A DNA stretch of 64,000 bases from Pseudopyrenochaeta lycopersici. Its lineage: Eukaryota; Ascomycota; Dothideomycetes; Pleosporales; Pseudopyrenochaetaceae. Below, in pieces: positions 11,541 through 22,069 of this stretch; positions within the stretch are counted from its first letter, which is position 1, and the number at the start of each line of letters is the position of its first letter. The position numbers were made by a program, and so were the translations under genes. The notes under the pieces were generated by a model. It did not search any database. It was given only the letters and a program-made list of their open reading frames with translations, and was not told where the DNA came from. The stretch is taken from the NCBI GenBank assembly GCA_003313425.1, contig NHZP01000042.1, positions 372,001 to 436,000 on the forward strand, in the 5' to 3' direction.

Positions 11541-12478
11541 TCATTCATTATTAGAACTATCACTATCAACAAGACTAACTGTGCAATAAGTGCTTGCCTC
11601 TAGCTCTTCTGAATCGTCTAGACGTTTTCTACATGTTGTTTTGTTATAGCCAGTGTCTCTACAGTTCCTACAGCGCCAAGCAGCTCGTCAAGGCCCTACT
11701 CGATCGTCCTATATACGCGCCTTTTTTACTAGATTATTACTTAACGATCTAGTAATACTTAACTCTGCTCCAGGCCTATACTCTAATGTACCTCCCTTCT
11801 AGATCTACTTCTTTTTACGCGATTTCTATATAGTTTGCACTACTAATTGCTCTTTAAGCTCCTTAATACGGGAAGCTTAAAAGTTAAACTAAACTAACAG
11901 ACTATTACTACCTCTAAGAAGCTGCTTATACGTCTCTTAAGCTATACTAAGTAATTAAGTAAATTTACTTAATACTAGCTTTAATTAAGAGCTAAATTTG
12001 AACAAATTGCTTAGAGTCTTTAATTGCTACAGCGTGTAATGGGCTGCGCCCTTTAAGCAGGAGAGGCTTCGCTACTATCGCACGGGGAAAGAACTCCTTA
12101 ATCTCCTCTGCCCCCTTTTCTTATTAGCTCGTACAAGTTAGCAGCCAGAGGAGCACGTTCCTCTTCGCTCGTACGAACATATATATATATCCTCTAAGGA
12201 TACCTGTAACCTCTTCTCTATCTTTCTCCTTCTGTAGTATAGGACAAATGCACACTCGTTAGTCAGGCCTCTTCGCCCATAACACAGCGTCTCTAGTAGT
12301 AGGCTTTAAGGCGGGGTACGGATACGTACATTAAGGCGATCAACCACCCAATTAGGGTCTATAGGAACAAGTCCTAACGCTTTAAAGGCTGCTTTGTAGT
12401 TAGCCTCTGTAAAAACGCGTTCGTACGCGTCTTTAAAGGCTAGTAGAAAGCTGTGAAGATCTTAAAAGACTAACTGTA
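11541..12478 (-). pseudogene. Degenerate Fot1/pogo-like transposase (C-terminal part)
   Basis: This AT-rich stretch with many TA steps and stops encodes pieces of a DDE_1 transposase C-terminus on the minus strand. Near 12,310-12,460 one reads AFKDAYERVFTEANYKAAFK followed by ALGLVPIDPNWVVDRLNVR and RTPP, the block that closes the catalytic domain in fungal pogo/Fot1 enzymes. At 11,541-11,690 one reads CRNCRDTGYNKTTCRKR, the C-terminal zinc knuckle of the same family, ending in a TGA. The sequence between holds several stops. The catalytic triad region is missing because similarity stops at about 12,478, where base composition changes sharply. The C/G-depleted, stop-rich character fits RIP. 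Confidence 0.65.
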
Positions 12479-12479
12479 A

Positions 12480-13220
12480 GGATAATCTCTTAGGACCGCA
12501 AGGTTGGTTCACGTCCCGCATCGACGAGCCCTCGGGCTGAACAGCATCACCTCTCGCGCGAATTACCTCACAGACACCCCGGCATGCTACCATCGGTGTC
12601 ACAACATACTTACAGATCATCAGACAGCCTCGTCCACTGTCGCCCCCACCCCGTGTCGAAGGAGTGGTGCCCCCTCGACACACCCGACAAGGTCTGAGGA
12701 GATACGCGCAAGAGCTCTCATGCCCAGTAGACTCAACGGCCCGCACGAGTGGAGCATCGCGCTTGTGGAGCTGCGTCACGACGAAATGCCGCTGCCGCTG
12801 CGCTTGGTGGCAGGTCACACCATACAACACGGCCACATAGGAACCTAGTGGACGGCATCATAACACCTAAAGAACATCGGAAATCGGGGAACATATTCTA
12901 AGTCCTGGGGGCACGGGGGCAAGCTAGCATACACGAAAGCTGAACGCTAGGGGGAGACTGAAGGTATTGCGGTCGCAACACACGAGGCAACGCGCCTCTA
13001 CGAGCCTTTGGACAATGTTACAGACACAAGGCTTCGATAGAAGCCAGACCACGCAGGGGCAAGGGGACAGCTGGCCGTACCATAGGTATGGTGAAGTGGG
13101 GCGGTGCTGGTTTATCCAACAACGCGTCGGCTCTCCGCCAACCCTCTGCATCCGGGCATAGCTGCGGGAATTGCGGCTGAAACCGAGTAGGAATCAATCA
13201 ATCAATCAATCAATCACCCA
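12480..13220. other. GC-richer intergenic stretch ending in an (AATC)n microsatellite
   Basis: No domain was recognised in the overlapping frames. Composition is clearly richer in G+C than the adjacent pogo relic. At about 13,190-13,217 there are seven tandem AATC units. Confidence 0.4.
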
Positions 13221-13299
13221 CCAAAATCGATGCCGCTCACCAAACTCTCTAATTCGCGCGGATCTTCTTCGGCATGTTAAGGAATGGTATTCCTGACTT

Positions 13300-13560
13300 T
13301 AAAACCTCTAAAAAATCGAGGCTGAAGGGCGCTGCTGAGTAGGCAGGCTACAAGGGGCTCTCATATTTCCATTCCAACCTATTCAAGTACTACGGTGTCA
13401 GCAAAGACCAAGGATGGGCAATCTTAAGAGAGGATAATCCAGAATTTGATCGAGTATAGGCAGAGGCATTCAGCTCCTCCTCTAGCCTAGCGCGTGCCAC
13501 TGAGGGAGTCGACAATTTCCAGCTCACACCCAGAGCAGAGAACACCTGAAGGGGCGCTTC
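13300..13560 (+). pseudogene. Possible relic of a Tc1-like transposase N-terminus
   Basis: One plus-strand frame reads AGYKGLSYFHSNLFKYYGVS and then KDQGWAILREDNPEFDRV, broken by stops on both sides. It resembles the helix-turn-helix start of some fungal Tc1-like transposases (an 'xxYFGVSxxxGYxILRE' pattern). No catalytic domain or ends are visible, so this is a tentative call. Confidence 0.3.
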
Positions 13561-14044
13561 ACTATCACCTAGGCTTCAATTTGATACAGATGCGAGGTGC
13601 AGACTTATCCATGTCTGTGAATGGAGTTGTTTACATGGTTTCGTCCCATCCGGAGTGACTTCTTCTTCGAGGCCGATTCTGCTGCAGCCACCTCCTCTTT
13701 GGACGAGATACTCATATCCTGCGTTGGATTGGCTCACCAAACTGAGCAGGAAATTCCTCTCATAGATCCAGTTCTCGCAACACCCGCTTAAGCTAAGAAT
13801 ACTATTCTATCCACTGCCCAACGGCGATTTATTCTTCCTTGGTTGGAAGATTTGATCGCCAAATTTCCCTAGAGATTACTTTGTCATCATCGGCCTTGCA
13901 CGGCATGACTTATGCTCACCATTGTAACAACAAGACAGTCTGCCACATAGACTTCGCCTTGTCACATAGCAGATCACCGATCCCTTCTCTGTTGCCCTAT
14001 TCGGCTAGAGCGTGCATTCTTTGGAGCCGAGCATATCCTCTGCT

Positions 14045-16537
14045 CAGTGTGGTTTTCAATCCTGTCAATCCTTATCAATCGATATTGACGATTGACTTGA
14101 ATTGACATGGAATTGACCAGGAATTGATCAATGCTCTTGGCAATTCCGCCATTAAAGCGCCACCCCCTTTTCCATCACAGATATCACAACGCCAATTCTC
14201 GCTGTGGCTTATTGGCAGGGCAACTATAGGAAAAATCATTTCAATTTCAAACCTAATAAAGCGTTTCGATGCCAGCTTTTCATACATTCAAGCATCTCAA
14301 TTGTTTGAGCTGATAGCTGCGCTCTATCCCATGAGATTGTACGACGAGCTCCTGAAAAGTCTCGCTCTGCCTCGTCACTCATTGCTGGGATTGAGAGGAT
14401 ATCAAGTGCCATTATTGACAGCCTTGGGAAGCGTGTTTTCTGCGGGTCTTGTAGCCACCACTCAATAGCACTCATATTCCCAAGGTCGTAAGGCTCTTGA
14501 TCGCAATAGTCGTCAAACTCATCTAGGCTGCGTGGCCTAGAGTAACCCTCCAGGTCTCGTGTGATCTTACGGAATGCAGAGATTGGCTTTTGAGTCTCTT
14601 GATTCGCTTCGGCTTCGTAAGACGGTATCGCAAGAAGGTGTGCGCTATCCCGGTAGCCCCGCCAAAGCTTTCTAACTCTGTTGATAGCCTTTTTTTGCCA
14701 GGGTGCTTTCCAGTTGCTTTGAATATACTTTGTGCGGCGGTTTGGATGAAGTATGATACCAGCAGCATAGAGAGGAGAGTCGTCTGTCTTGCTATAATAC
14801 TTGTCAAGAGCCTGCCAGCTACTGTTGATCCGAGAACAGAGCTCCTTGTCGTCTTTGAATTCATCAAGGGCTGATTCAAGGTGCCTGATCAGCACATCCA
14901 TAGTAAAGAGCACAAAGTCGATAGTTGCCTTATGTCCTTGACAGTATAGGGTTGCCTCCTGGAATGGCCCCAAAAACGTTTGGATGGTACGAATCCTTTG
15001 CCAGTCTACAGGGGAGAGGAAGTCATCCTTTAGGTCGGCCCAATGAGCTTTGCAGAACTCGTCGATCTTGCTTTCATACTTGAGTGCAACCTCAGACATG
15101 TTTGTCCAGCTGTTCCATCTCGTACGGTTGTCTAGCGGAATCAACCTTCCCACCAAGTTGATGAAGGCCTGAGTGCGGCCACTTGACGCTCGAACGAAGA
15201 CAACAATGTTGTGAAGCTTACCCAGGGGACCCATGACTCGAAATGACTGCCGTAAGGCTTCGGTAGCTCCAACTGGGCCATCTCGCGCCACAACCTCCTG
15301 CTCTTCGAACGAGCCCAACTCCTTCACCTGCACGAAGTTGTAGAAGAGGAATGCCTGGACGGCCAAATTGATTATGTGGCCGATGCAACGTATACGGTAG
15401 GTCTGTGTGTCCCAAGAGATATCTTGTCCTTCAAGATAGTTACTGATTGCAGAACAAAGAGTATCGTTTGAGCTTGCATTGTCGCTAATAACAGATCCAA
15501 TCTTTCGAAAGATGCTGAAATCTTCAAGGATTGGTTTGAGAGCCTTAAATTGCTCCTCTCCAGCATGACTAGGAATCGTACGAAGACCGATAAGAAGCCT
15601 GGATACTTTGTTGTCGCCTTCTGCAATATAATGGGCGCAGATTCCAAGCAGAAGGAGTCTGTTAGGAGATGACCACACATCGACTGAGAGATGGACCTTT
15701 GAAGTTGATGACTGAAGCTTCTTTCGTATAGAATCTTTCCGGCATTCGTAGAGCATCGTAATCTTCTTTCTGACCTCTGAGTGCGCGCTTGTAATGCAGC
15801 CTTCGACCTCCAGGTTAAGGAGCTGGCAAAAAGCATGAAATTCGGGCCACTCTACAATACGAAAGGACAGATTCCGCGCAATGATTAACGTAGCCAGTGC
15901 CTCAGTAATAGCCTCCTTGTTAAGCACCTTTTGAAAGACTTGAGTGTCTACCTTTTGTGACGTTTGCCCGGATGAAGCAGCCTTTAGGTAAAGGCGTTCA
16001 AGCTGGTCAACAGTTGATTTATGAATCGCTGAAGGCTCTTCTACAACAGTGATGCCATGGACACTTGCAAGATGGTTTCGAAATGTGTTACTTGCCTGGC
16101 TTCGGTAGCCACCTGTACAGTATTTGCAATAGAAAAGTCTATTTTTTCCTTGTTTTTCTGGTTCGTTTGGTCCTGGTTGACGACAGTGTGCCCTTGTTGC
16201 ATTTGCTGCAGTTCCTCGCGTGTTTCTAGACTCTGTTGTCGCCTCAGTAGTAAGAGAATCCTCAACGGAAAGGTTTGTGAAAGACAAATTAAGTTCATTA
16301 TCCATGCTCTGTATAAAATAAGGCAATAGAAGAGGACTTTTGAGAGATTTCGGATCCTATAGGTTCTTGTGGGCGTGTTTGGTGGCGTTTGTTTGGTGGC
16401 GTTCGTCAGGGGCAACCAGGGTAGTGCAGGGGCCGTCAATCCTGATCAATCGTCGATTCAATTCGAGGATGGAATTGATATCGATTGATAAGGATTGATT
16501 GATAAGATTGACAAAATCGGGATTGAAAACCACACTG
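14045..16537 (-). mobile_element. hAT transposon, copy 1 (coding-intact)
   Basis: The element is 2,493 bp with 18-bp perfect terminal inverted repeats (CAGTGTGGTTTTCAATCC). Both subterminal regions are packed with AATTGA/TTGATC-type motifs in both orientations. It carries one long transposase gene. The 8 bp outside the ends (CCTCTGCT and GTCGGAAA) do not match, so no target-site duplication survives. The right end abuts a fragment of a different hAT gene. Confidence 0.85.
14236..16305 (-). CDS. hAT-family transposase
   Basis: About 689 residues from the ATG at 16305 (MDNELNLSFTNLS), which aligns with the start of the related copy at 20.4 kb; an ATG seven codons upstream is possible. Order of parts: a BED-type zinc finger with CKYCTGGYRSQASNTFRNHL and the closing His; a central RNase H-like region with LSVDVWSSPNRLLLLGIC, SVISDNASSNDTL and RIRCIGHIINLAVQAFL; and RTRWNSW. 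The C-terminus holds the hAT dimerisation region, IMALDILSIPAMSDEAERDF, then SGARRTISWDRAQLS. No stops interrupt it, so it could be functional. Confidence 0.9.
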   Translation of the reverse strand: MDNELNLSFTNLSVEDSLTTEATTESRNTRGTAANATRAHCRQPGPNEPEKQGKNRLFYCKYCTGGYRSQASNTFRNHLASVHGITVVEEPSAIHKSTVDQLERLYLKAASSGQTSQKVDTQVFQKVLNKEAITEALATLIIARNLSFRIVEWPEFHAFCQLLNLEVEGCITSAHSEVRKKITMLYECRKDSIRKKLQSSTSKVHLSVDVWSSPNRLLLLGICAHYIAEGDNKVSRLLIGLRTIPSHAGEEQFKALKPILEDFSIFRKIGSVISDNASSNDTLCSAISNYLEGQDISWDTQTYRIRCIGHIINLAVQAFLFYNFVQVKELGSFEEQEVVARDGPVGATEALRQSFRVMGPLGKLHNIVVFVRASSGRTQAFINLVGRLIPLDNRTRWNSWTNMSEVALKYESKIDEFCKAHWADLKDDFLSPVDWQRIRTIQTFLGPFQEATLYCQGHKATIDFVLFTMDVLIRHLESALDEFKDDKELCSRINSSWQALDKYYSKTDDSPLYAAGIILHPNRRTKYIQSNWKAPWQKKAINRVRKLWRGYRDSAHLLAIPSYEAEANQETQKPISAFRKITRDLEGYSRPRSLDEFDDYCDQEPYDLGNMSAIEWWLQDPQKTRFPRLSIMALDILSIPAMSDEAERDFSGARRTISWDRAQLSAQTIEMLECMKSWHRNALLGLKLK

Positions 16538-18123
16538 GTCGGAAAGTATAAGCAAGAGCTATTTATTATTAACGGAACGTCTGGAGTGAGAAATCATCTT
16601 GAACAGAAGCACCAGATTGATCCCCAGAGTGGTATCAAGAAACATAGTTCGACACAGAAGTCTGTACTGGAGCAGTAGAAGAGTGCGGCTACTACGAATG
16701 CGCTCTTCTGGAAAGACTCAATTGAGAAGTTCAAGGAGCTCCTAATTCGTTGGATTGTGTACTGCCATATTGCTTTCTTTCAATTAGAAAATCAGTATTT
16801 CCGAGAACTTCTCTTCTTTTTGAATCCGGCGCTCCTCAACCACCTCCCAAAGGCAGCGAAAACTATCCGAAGTTGGGTTATGGACGCATTTCTGTCGAAG
16901 AAGCAACGGCGCAGGGAGGACCTCCAGCACTCGCGGAGTAGAATCTCCATCTCCTTTGACTTCTGGACTTCGCCAAACCCTTACGCTATTCTAGGTGTCA
17001 TCGCCATGTGGATTGACAGTACCGGCAAGCGACGGACTACCGTTTTGGGTATACGACGTGTGTACGGTGAACACACTGGCGAGAACATTGGATCAGTTGT
17101 GCTTGAATTGCTAAAAGAATATGATATTGGCGGAGATCAGATTGGATACTTCATGCTGGATAATGCCTCGTCAAATGATATTGCTGTTGAATTCATACTC
17201 AAGGAGCTCTGCCCATGGATGAAGCCAAAACAACGTCGCCATCACCGGCTGCGTTGCTTGGGCCACATTATCAACCTCTGCTGCCAGGCGTTCCTCATGG
17301 GCCGGGACTGTGAGAAGTATCTTGCGAAGCTTGAAAAGCACTATCAACGCGGAGACTATGCGAAGGTGGAAGAGCTCTGGAAGAAATTTGGATGTTTGGG
17401 TCGGCTTCATAACCTCGTGCGTTACATTAGGCTTACTCCGCAACGCCGTGAGGAGTTTGCTGCCATCATTATCGGCGGGGATCTCTGTGAATTCGATGGC
17501 CTCGAGCTTATCCAGAACAACTCGACACGCTGGAATTCATGGTTCCATTCGATCACACGTGCATTGAATGTTCGGGAACGCTTAGAGCTCTTCTCAGCTC
17601 GCCATGTACCTGGGAAAGGCTCACATGGGATCGCGAACTTCAAACTAGATGGACAGCACTGGTTCGAGCTTGAAAAGATTGAGCTTGCTCTAAAAGACTT
17701 CTACGCTGCAACTTTGCTTTCTGAGGGAGGAAAGACTTCACTTGCTGACTGGTTTTCAACCATGGACTGCCTTCTTCGAGAAATAAATGAGACGAAAGAC
17801 CACTACCACGACATCCACACCGAAGATGACAATAACTTTACATAGAAGTACCTCCAAAGTTGCGCAGACAGCGCGTGGTTAAAATGCGAGAAGTATTACA
17901 GCAACCAGCAGCTGAATTGGCAGAATCGATTTCCTGAAGATACTGATCTTCCGCCAGCGTATTATGCAGCTCAAATACTTGATCCATATCGAAAGTGGGC
18001 GTGGTTCACGCAAGAATGGGTTCTTCAGGGCGACGAGGAAAAGCAGAGGTGGTTTCATAACGCACAATCGGCGGTGAAGCATGTCTGGGAGACAGAGTAC
18101 AAGGGAAGGTACCCTGTTGAGGT
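16538..18123 (+). pseudogene. Fragment of a different hAT transposase gene, cut at both ends
   Basis: A plus-strand hAT transposase frame is sandwiched between the two minus-strand hAT copies. It begins inside a BED finger (NGTSGVRNHLEQKHQIDP near 16,578), has an in-frame TAG at about 16,677, then a long open stretch 16,757-17,845 with ISISFDFWTSPNPYAILGVI, YFMLDNASSNDIAVEFILKE, LRCLGHIINLCCQAFL and NNSTRWNSW. A second in-frame TAG ends that stretch near 17,843, but coding continues with KCEKYYSNQQLNWQNRF and PPAYYAAQILDPYRKWAWF up to 18,123. The C-terminal dimerisation domain is missing. It is non-functional and much diverged from the flanking family. Confidence 0.8.
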
Positions 18124-20605
18124 CAGTGTGGTTTTCAAGCCTGTCAAGCCACCTCGATCAATATTGACGCTTGACTTGACTCGACTTGGACTCGATCAAG
18201 CCTCGATCAAGCCACCGTCTATTTCTAGCGACTAATTAGACCGCCACCCCTCTATCACAATTCATTTCTCGTAATAGCTTATTAGCCTGAAAATCAGACA
18301 AAAATAGCTTTAATTCTAAAGTCTACTTAAGAATTTCGATGCCAGCTCTTTATACATTTAAGCATTTCGACCGTTGAAGCCGATAACTATGCTCTATCCC
18401 ATGAAATTATACAGCGAGCTCCTGAAAAGACTCGCTCTGGCTCGTCACTCATCGCCGGAATCGAGAGGATATTAATTACCATAATTGAAAGTCTCGGAAA
18501 GCGTTTTCTCTGCAGATCTTGCAGCCACCACTTAATAGCACTTATATCCCTAAGATCGTAAGGCTCTTAATTATAATAGTCGTCAAACTTATCTAGGCTA
18601 CGTGGCCGAGAATAACCCTGCAGGTTTTGTGCGATCTTACAGAATTTGGTGAGCGGCTTTTTAGTCGCTTAATTCGCTTTGACGTCGTATGACGGCAGTG
18701 CAAGAAGGTGTGCGCTGTCTCGGTAGCTCAGCCAAAGATTTTTAACGCTGCTGATGGCCGATTTTTGCCAGGATGCTAGCCAGTTGATTTGGATATACTT
18801 CGTGCGACGATTCGGGTGAAGTATAATGCCAGCGGCGTACAGAGGTAAGTTATCTGTCTTCGTGTAGTATTTGTCAAGAGTGGCCCAGCTGCTGTTAATC
18901 CGCGAACTCATCTCCTTGTCGTCTTTAAATTCATCAAGAGCCTCCTTTAGATGCGCTAGCAGTACATCTATCGTTAAGAGCACAAAGTCGATTGTTGCCT
19001 TATGTCCTTGGTAATACAGAGTGGCCTCTTGAAACGGGACCAGAAAGGTCTAGATGATACGAATTTTCTGCCAGTCTAGAGGTAATAAGAAGTCATCCTT
19101 TAACTCCGCCTAGTTAGCTTTGCAGAACTCGTTAATCTTGCTTTCATGCTGAAGTGCAACATCGCACATACTCGTCCAGCTGTTCCACCTTGTACAATTA
19201 TCTAGCGGAACCAACCTTCCCACCAACTTAATGAAGGCCTGGGTACGACCGCTTGACGCTCGTACGAAGACGACGATGTTGTGAAGCTTGCCTAAGGGAC
19301 CCATGACTCGAAATAATTTTTGTATGGCTTTAATAGCTCTACAATGGCTCTCTCTTGCTGTGATCTCCTGCTCTTTAAACGAGCCCACTGTCTCTACACC
19401 TATAAAGTTGTGGAAGAGGAATGACTGGACGGTTAAATTAATAATGTAGCTAATGCATCGTATACGATAAGTATTTTTATCCTAAGGGACATCTTTTTCT
19501 TTAAGATAGTCACTAATCGCAGAGCAAAGAGTGTTGTTTGTGCTTGCATTGTCACTAATGATGGACCCGATCTTCTGGGCAATGCCGAAATCTTCGATGA
19601 CCGGCTTAAGAGCCGTGAATTGCTCTTTTCTAGCATGACTGGGAATTGTACGAAGACTAATAAGAAGCCTAGAGGTATTAGTTCCTCGTTCGGCAACGAA
19701 ATGGGCGTAGATGCTAAGTAGAAGGTGCCTGTTAGGAGATAACCATACATCGACTGCGAGATGGACCTTTAAGATTGAAGATTGAAGGCTCCTTCAAATA
19801 GAATCTTTCTGACAGTCGTAGAGCGCCTTAATCTTCTTTTTAATTTCCAAGTGCGCAGTTGTTATGTAGCCTTCGACCTCTGGATTGAGCGTCCGGCAAA
19901 AGGCGTGGAATTCTGGCCATTTAACTACGCGAAATAACAGGTTCCGAGAGAGCACTAATGTCGCTAGTGCCTCCGTGATAACTTCCTTGTCAAGGGCCTT
20001 TCGAAAGACTTGAGAGTCTATCTTTCGCAACGCTTCCCCGGCAGACGAGGCTTTCGAGTAAAGACGTTCAAGTTGATCGACAGTTGATTGATAAATCGAT
20101 CCAAGACCTTCAACCACAGCGATGCCATGGACCTTTGCAAGATGGCTTCGAAATGTGTTGCTTGCCTGGGTTCGATAAACATCCGTGCAGTATTTGCAAT
20201 AGAAAAGTCGGTTTTTCCCTTGTTTTTCCGGCTCGTTTGGGCCCGGCTGCCGACAGTGCTCTCTCGTTGCAATCGCTGCTATTCCTCTAGTTTTACTAGA
20301 CTGTGATGCTGCATCTGTCAGATCAGTGGTGTCCCTGGTGAGAGACTCATCAACTGAAAGGTTTGTGAATGAGGAATTGAGTTCAGACACCATGTCGGAT
20401 AGCTGGTAAATCAATGCAGGATGATTTTTGATGTAATTCGGATGGTTCTGTGAGATCTCGTGGGTTTGTTTGTGGCTTCAATCGGTGGCGTTCGGCATGG
20501 CAACCATTTTGTCGAGGCTCGATTCAAGGCTTGACTTGACTCGACGCTCGATTGATGGCGCTCGATTCCATTGGCTCGACAAGCTCGGGCTTGAAAACCA
20601 CACTG
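18124..20605 (-). mobile_element. hAT transposon, copy 2 (decayed relative of copy 1)
   Basis: The element is 2,482 bp with 18-bp perfect terminal repeats (CAGTGTGGTTTTCAAGCC). These differ from copy 1 at base 16 in both ends. The subterminal regions carry GACTTGA/GACTCGA motifs in place of copy 1's AATTGA type. The transposase frame follows copy 1 from end to end but is broken into at least four pieces. Flanking 8-mers (GTTGAGGT, CATGAAAC) do not match. Confidence 0.85.
18669..20414 (-). pseudogene. Decayed hAT transposase of copy 2
   Basis: The N-terminal third is open (20,414-19,794), with the BED finger CKYCTDVYRTQASNTFRSHL and the conserved ALATLVLSRNLLFRVVKWPE. It ends at a TGA where copy 1 has CGA (IRKK), a clear C-to-T nonsense change. 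Further blocks at 19,750-19,433, 19,388-19,110 and 18,983-18,669 align with copy 1, including RTQAFIKLVGRLVPLD and PLYAAGIILHPNRRTKYIQ. The dimerisation region is below 18,669 in a stop-rich state. Many differences from copy 1 are C/T and G/A transitions, as RIP would produce. Confidence 0.85.
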
Positions 20606-21190
20606 CATGAAACTGCAAGTAGGCGAGCAGCTATCAGTGCTATTTGAAGGTGCTGCAAGTGCGTCGATTCCTTTCAAGTACTTCAAGGCTGAGCTATGCT
20701 TATTGGAAGCACGTTAGTCATGGCAGCGTTTTCCTGGTGCTTCACTGGTGTAGCGGACCCACGAGTGAAAGCTATGCAGCTTCGTGACTTTGCGAACGTA
20801 GAGTGTCAGAACATCAGCAGCTGCAAACCAAGTTGCGCTACCTAAACGTGCACAATCACCTGCGACAATTGTCATCACCAAGATAAAATTCTTTTGTTTC
20901 TCACTATCTCTGCTTACGTGGCGTATTTGCGGAGATATCGAAGGTCTTGAAGGATGTCTTACGAAGTATGCTTGTTGCCCATTTGCTTACACGATCCTAC
21001 GCCATACTGATGACTGAGTCACAGAACGCGCCAATAACTTACACCTTGCTATCGTTTCAATGTATGGATGTTCAAGGCTGCGATCCATATAAGCCTGCCA
21101 TACTTGATCAGAACTGGGCGCCCATGTATTACCGTTTACATACCCGCATTCAGGCTGTGCCCTTTGAGCGTAATCGCAATTTCTTACAAG
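20606..21190. other. Intergenic
   Basis: No supported gene or repeat was seen. The sequence does not continue the hAT fragment that ends at 18,123. Confidence 0.4.
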
Positions 21191-21191
21191 C

Positions 21192-21638
21192 ATGTCCACA
21201 CCGACGAGCGAGTCAAACGTGCAACTTGGTCACAGCACTCTTGCCCGCCAATGCAAGGTCATGCGCTACAAGGAGTTCTTCATCGAGAGCCCTGAAGGCG
21301 TCGACGAGCTGGCGATAGACGAAAGCAGCACTGACGGGAGCGAAGATGACGAAGACCGGCTTTTCATCGTTCAGGATGAGACTAGTGGTTCCGAAGATGA
21401 GTTTGTCCCGCAAGACGACTCAAGCGAAGACGATGATATAAGCGTCAGCTCTGACCTCCACCACGACCTTACAGACGGCTCGGATGATGGGTATGATCTA
21501 AGCGATATGTACGCTGTACTTATGAGCAGTATGAATGATGAAGCAGCTGCGAAGGAAAACCGGGGGCACAGAGCAGAGTTGGAGGATCAGATTGAAAGCT
21601 TGCCTACTAGCGACTCTGCCACCTCGAAGGCGGCTTGA
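21192..21638 (+). CDS. Hypothetical acidic protein
   Basis: An open frame of 148 codons with a strongly acidic, Ser-rich middle (SSTDGSEDDEDR, DDSSEDDDISVSS). I recognise no family, no signal peptide and no membrane segment. The biased composition and single clean frame suggest coding, and the N-terminal YKEFFIESPEGVDELAI segment looks folded. It could equally be the remaining exon of a larger gene or a chance frame. No neighbours indicate a role. Confidence 0.35.
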   Translation: MSTPTSESNVQLGHSTLARQCKVMRYKEFFIESPEGVDELAIDESSTDGSEDDEDRLFIVQDETSGSEDEFVPQDDSSEDDDISVSSDLHHDLTDGSDDGYDLSDMYAVLMSSMNDEAAAKENRGHRAELEDQIESLPTSDSATSKAA

Positions 21639-22069
21639 ACTACTTGACAGCTTGTCATAACTTCCGAGATGGGCTTAGGGGCAGAAGTGGTCGAGCGTGT
21701 AGTGGCTGAGCTACCTCCGCTTGTAAATAGAGCAACTGCGGAGAGGAAGAGCAATTATCATGGCTGTGGATGAGCAACATGTAACTCCTCTATGCGAAGC
21801 GTACGGGGTTGTGAGTCCGTATCCCCAAATAAGCTGTCCTATGATTGGACACGACGCAAAAACAAATCTCTCTCAAGCCTTCATGATGTTTGCCATGCTA
21901 AATTTGTCTCGCTGATGCTAACCTTGGTACAGTGATTGAGGAATTGCTAACAGAGATTAGTGGCTTATGGTTAACTTGAGTTTATGACATATGTGCACCC
22001 ATCTTGATATTGATATTTACATGCTTATACCGCCGCATTTTGTCTCATTTGAAAAGATTTCTTCTTTGG

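Noticed and set aside
12462..12836. 124-codon minus-strand frame in GC-rich DNA
   Set aside because: It overlaps another frame of similar size on the plus strand, shows no domain, and is probably due to high GC reducing stops.
13190..13217. (AATC)n tract as possible telomeric repeat
   Set aside because: Only about seven four-base units and not the fungal TTAGGG type; it is an ordinary microsatellite.
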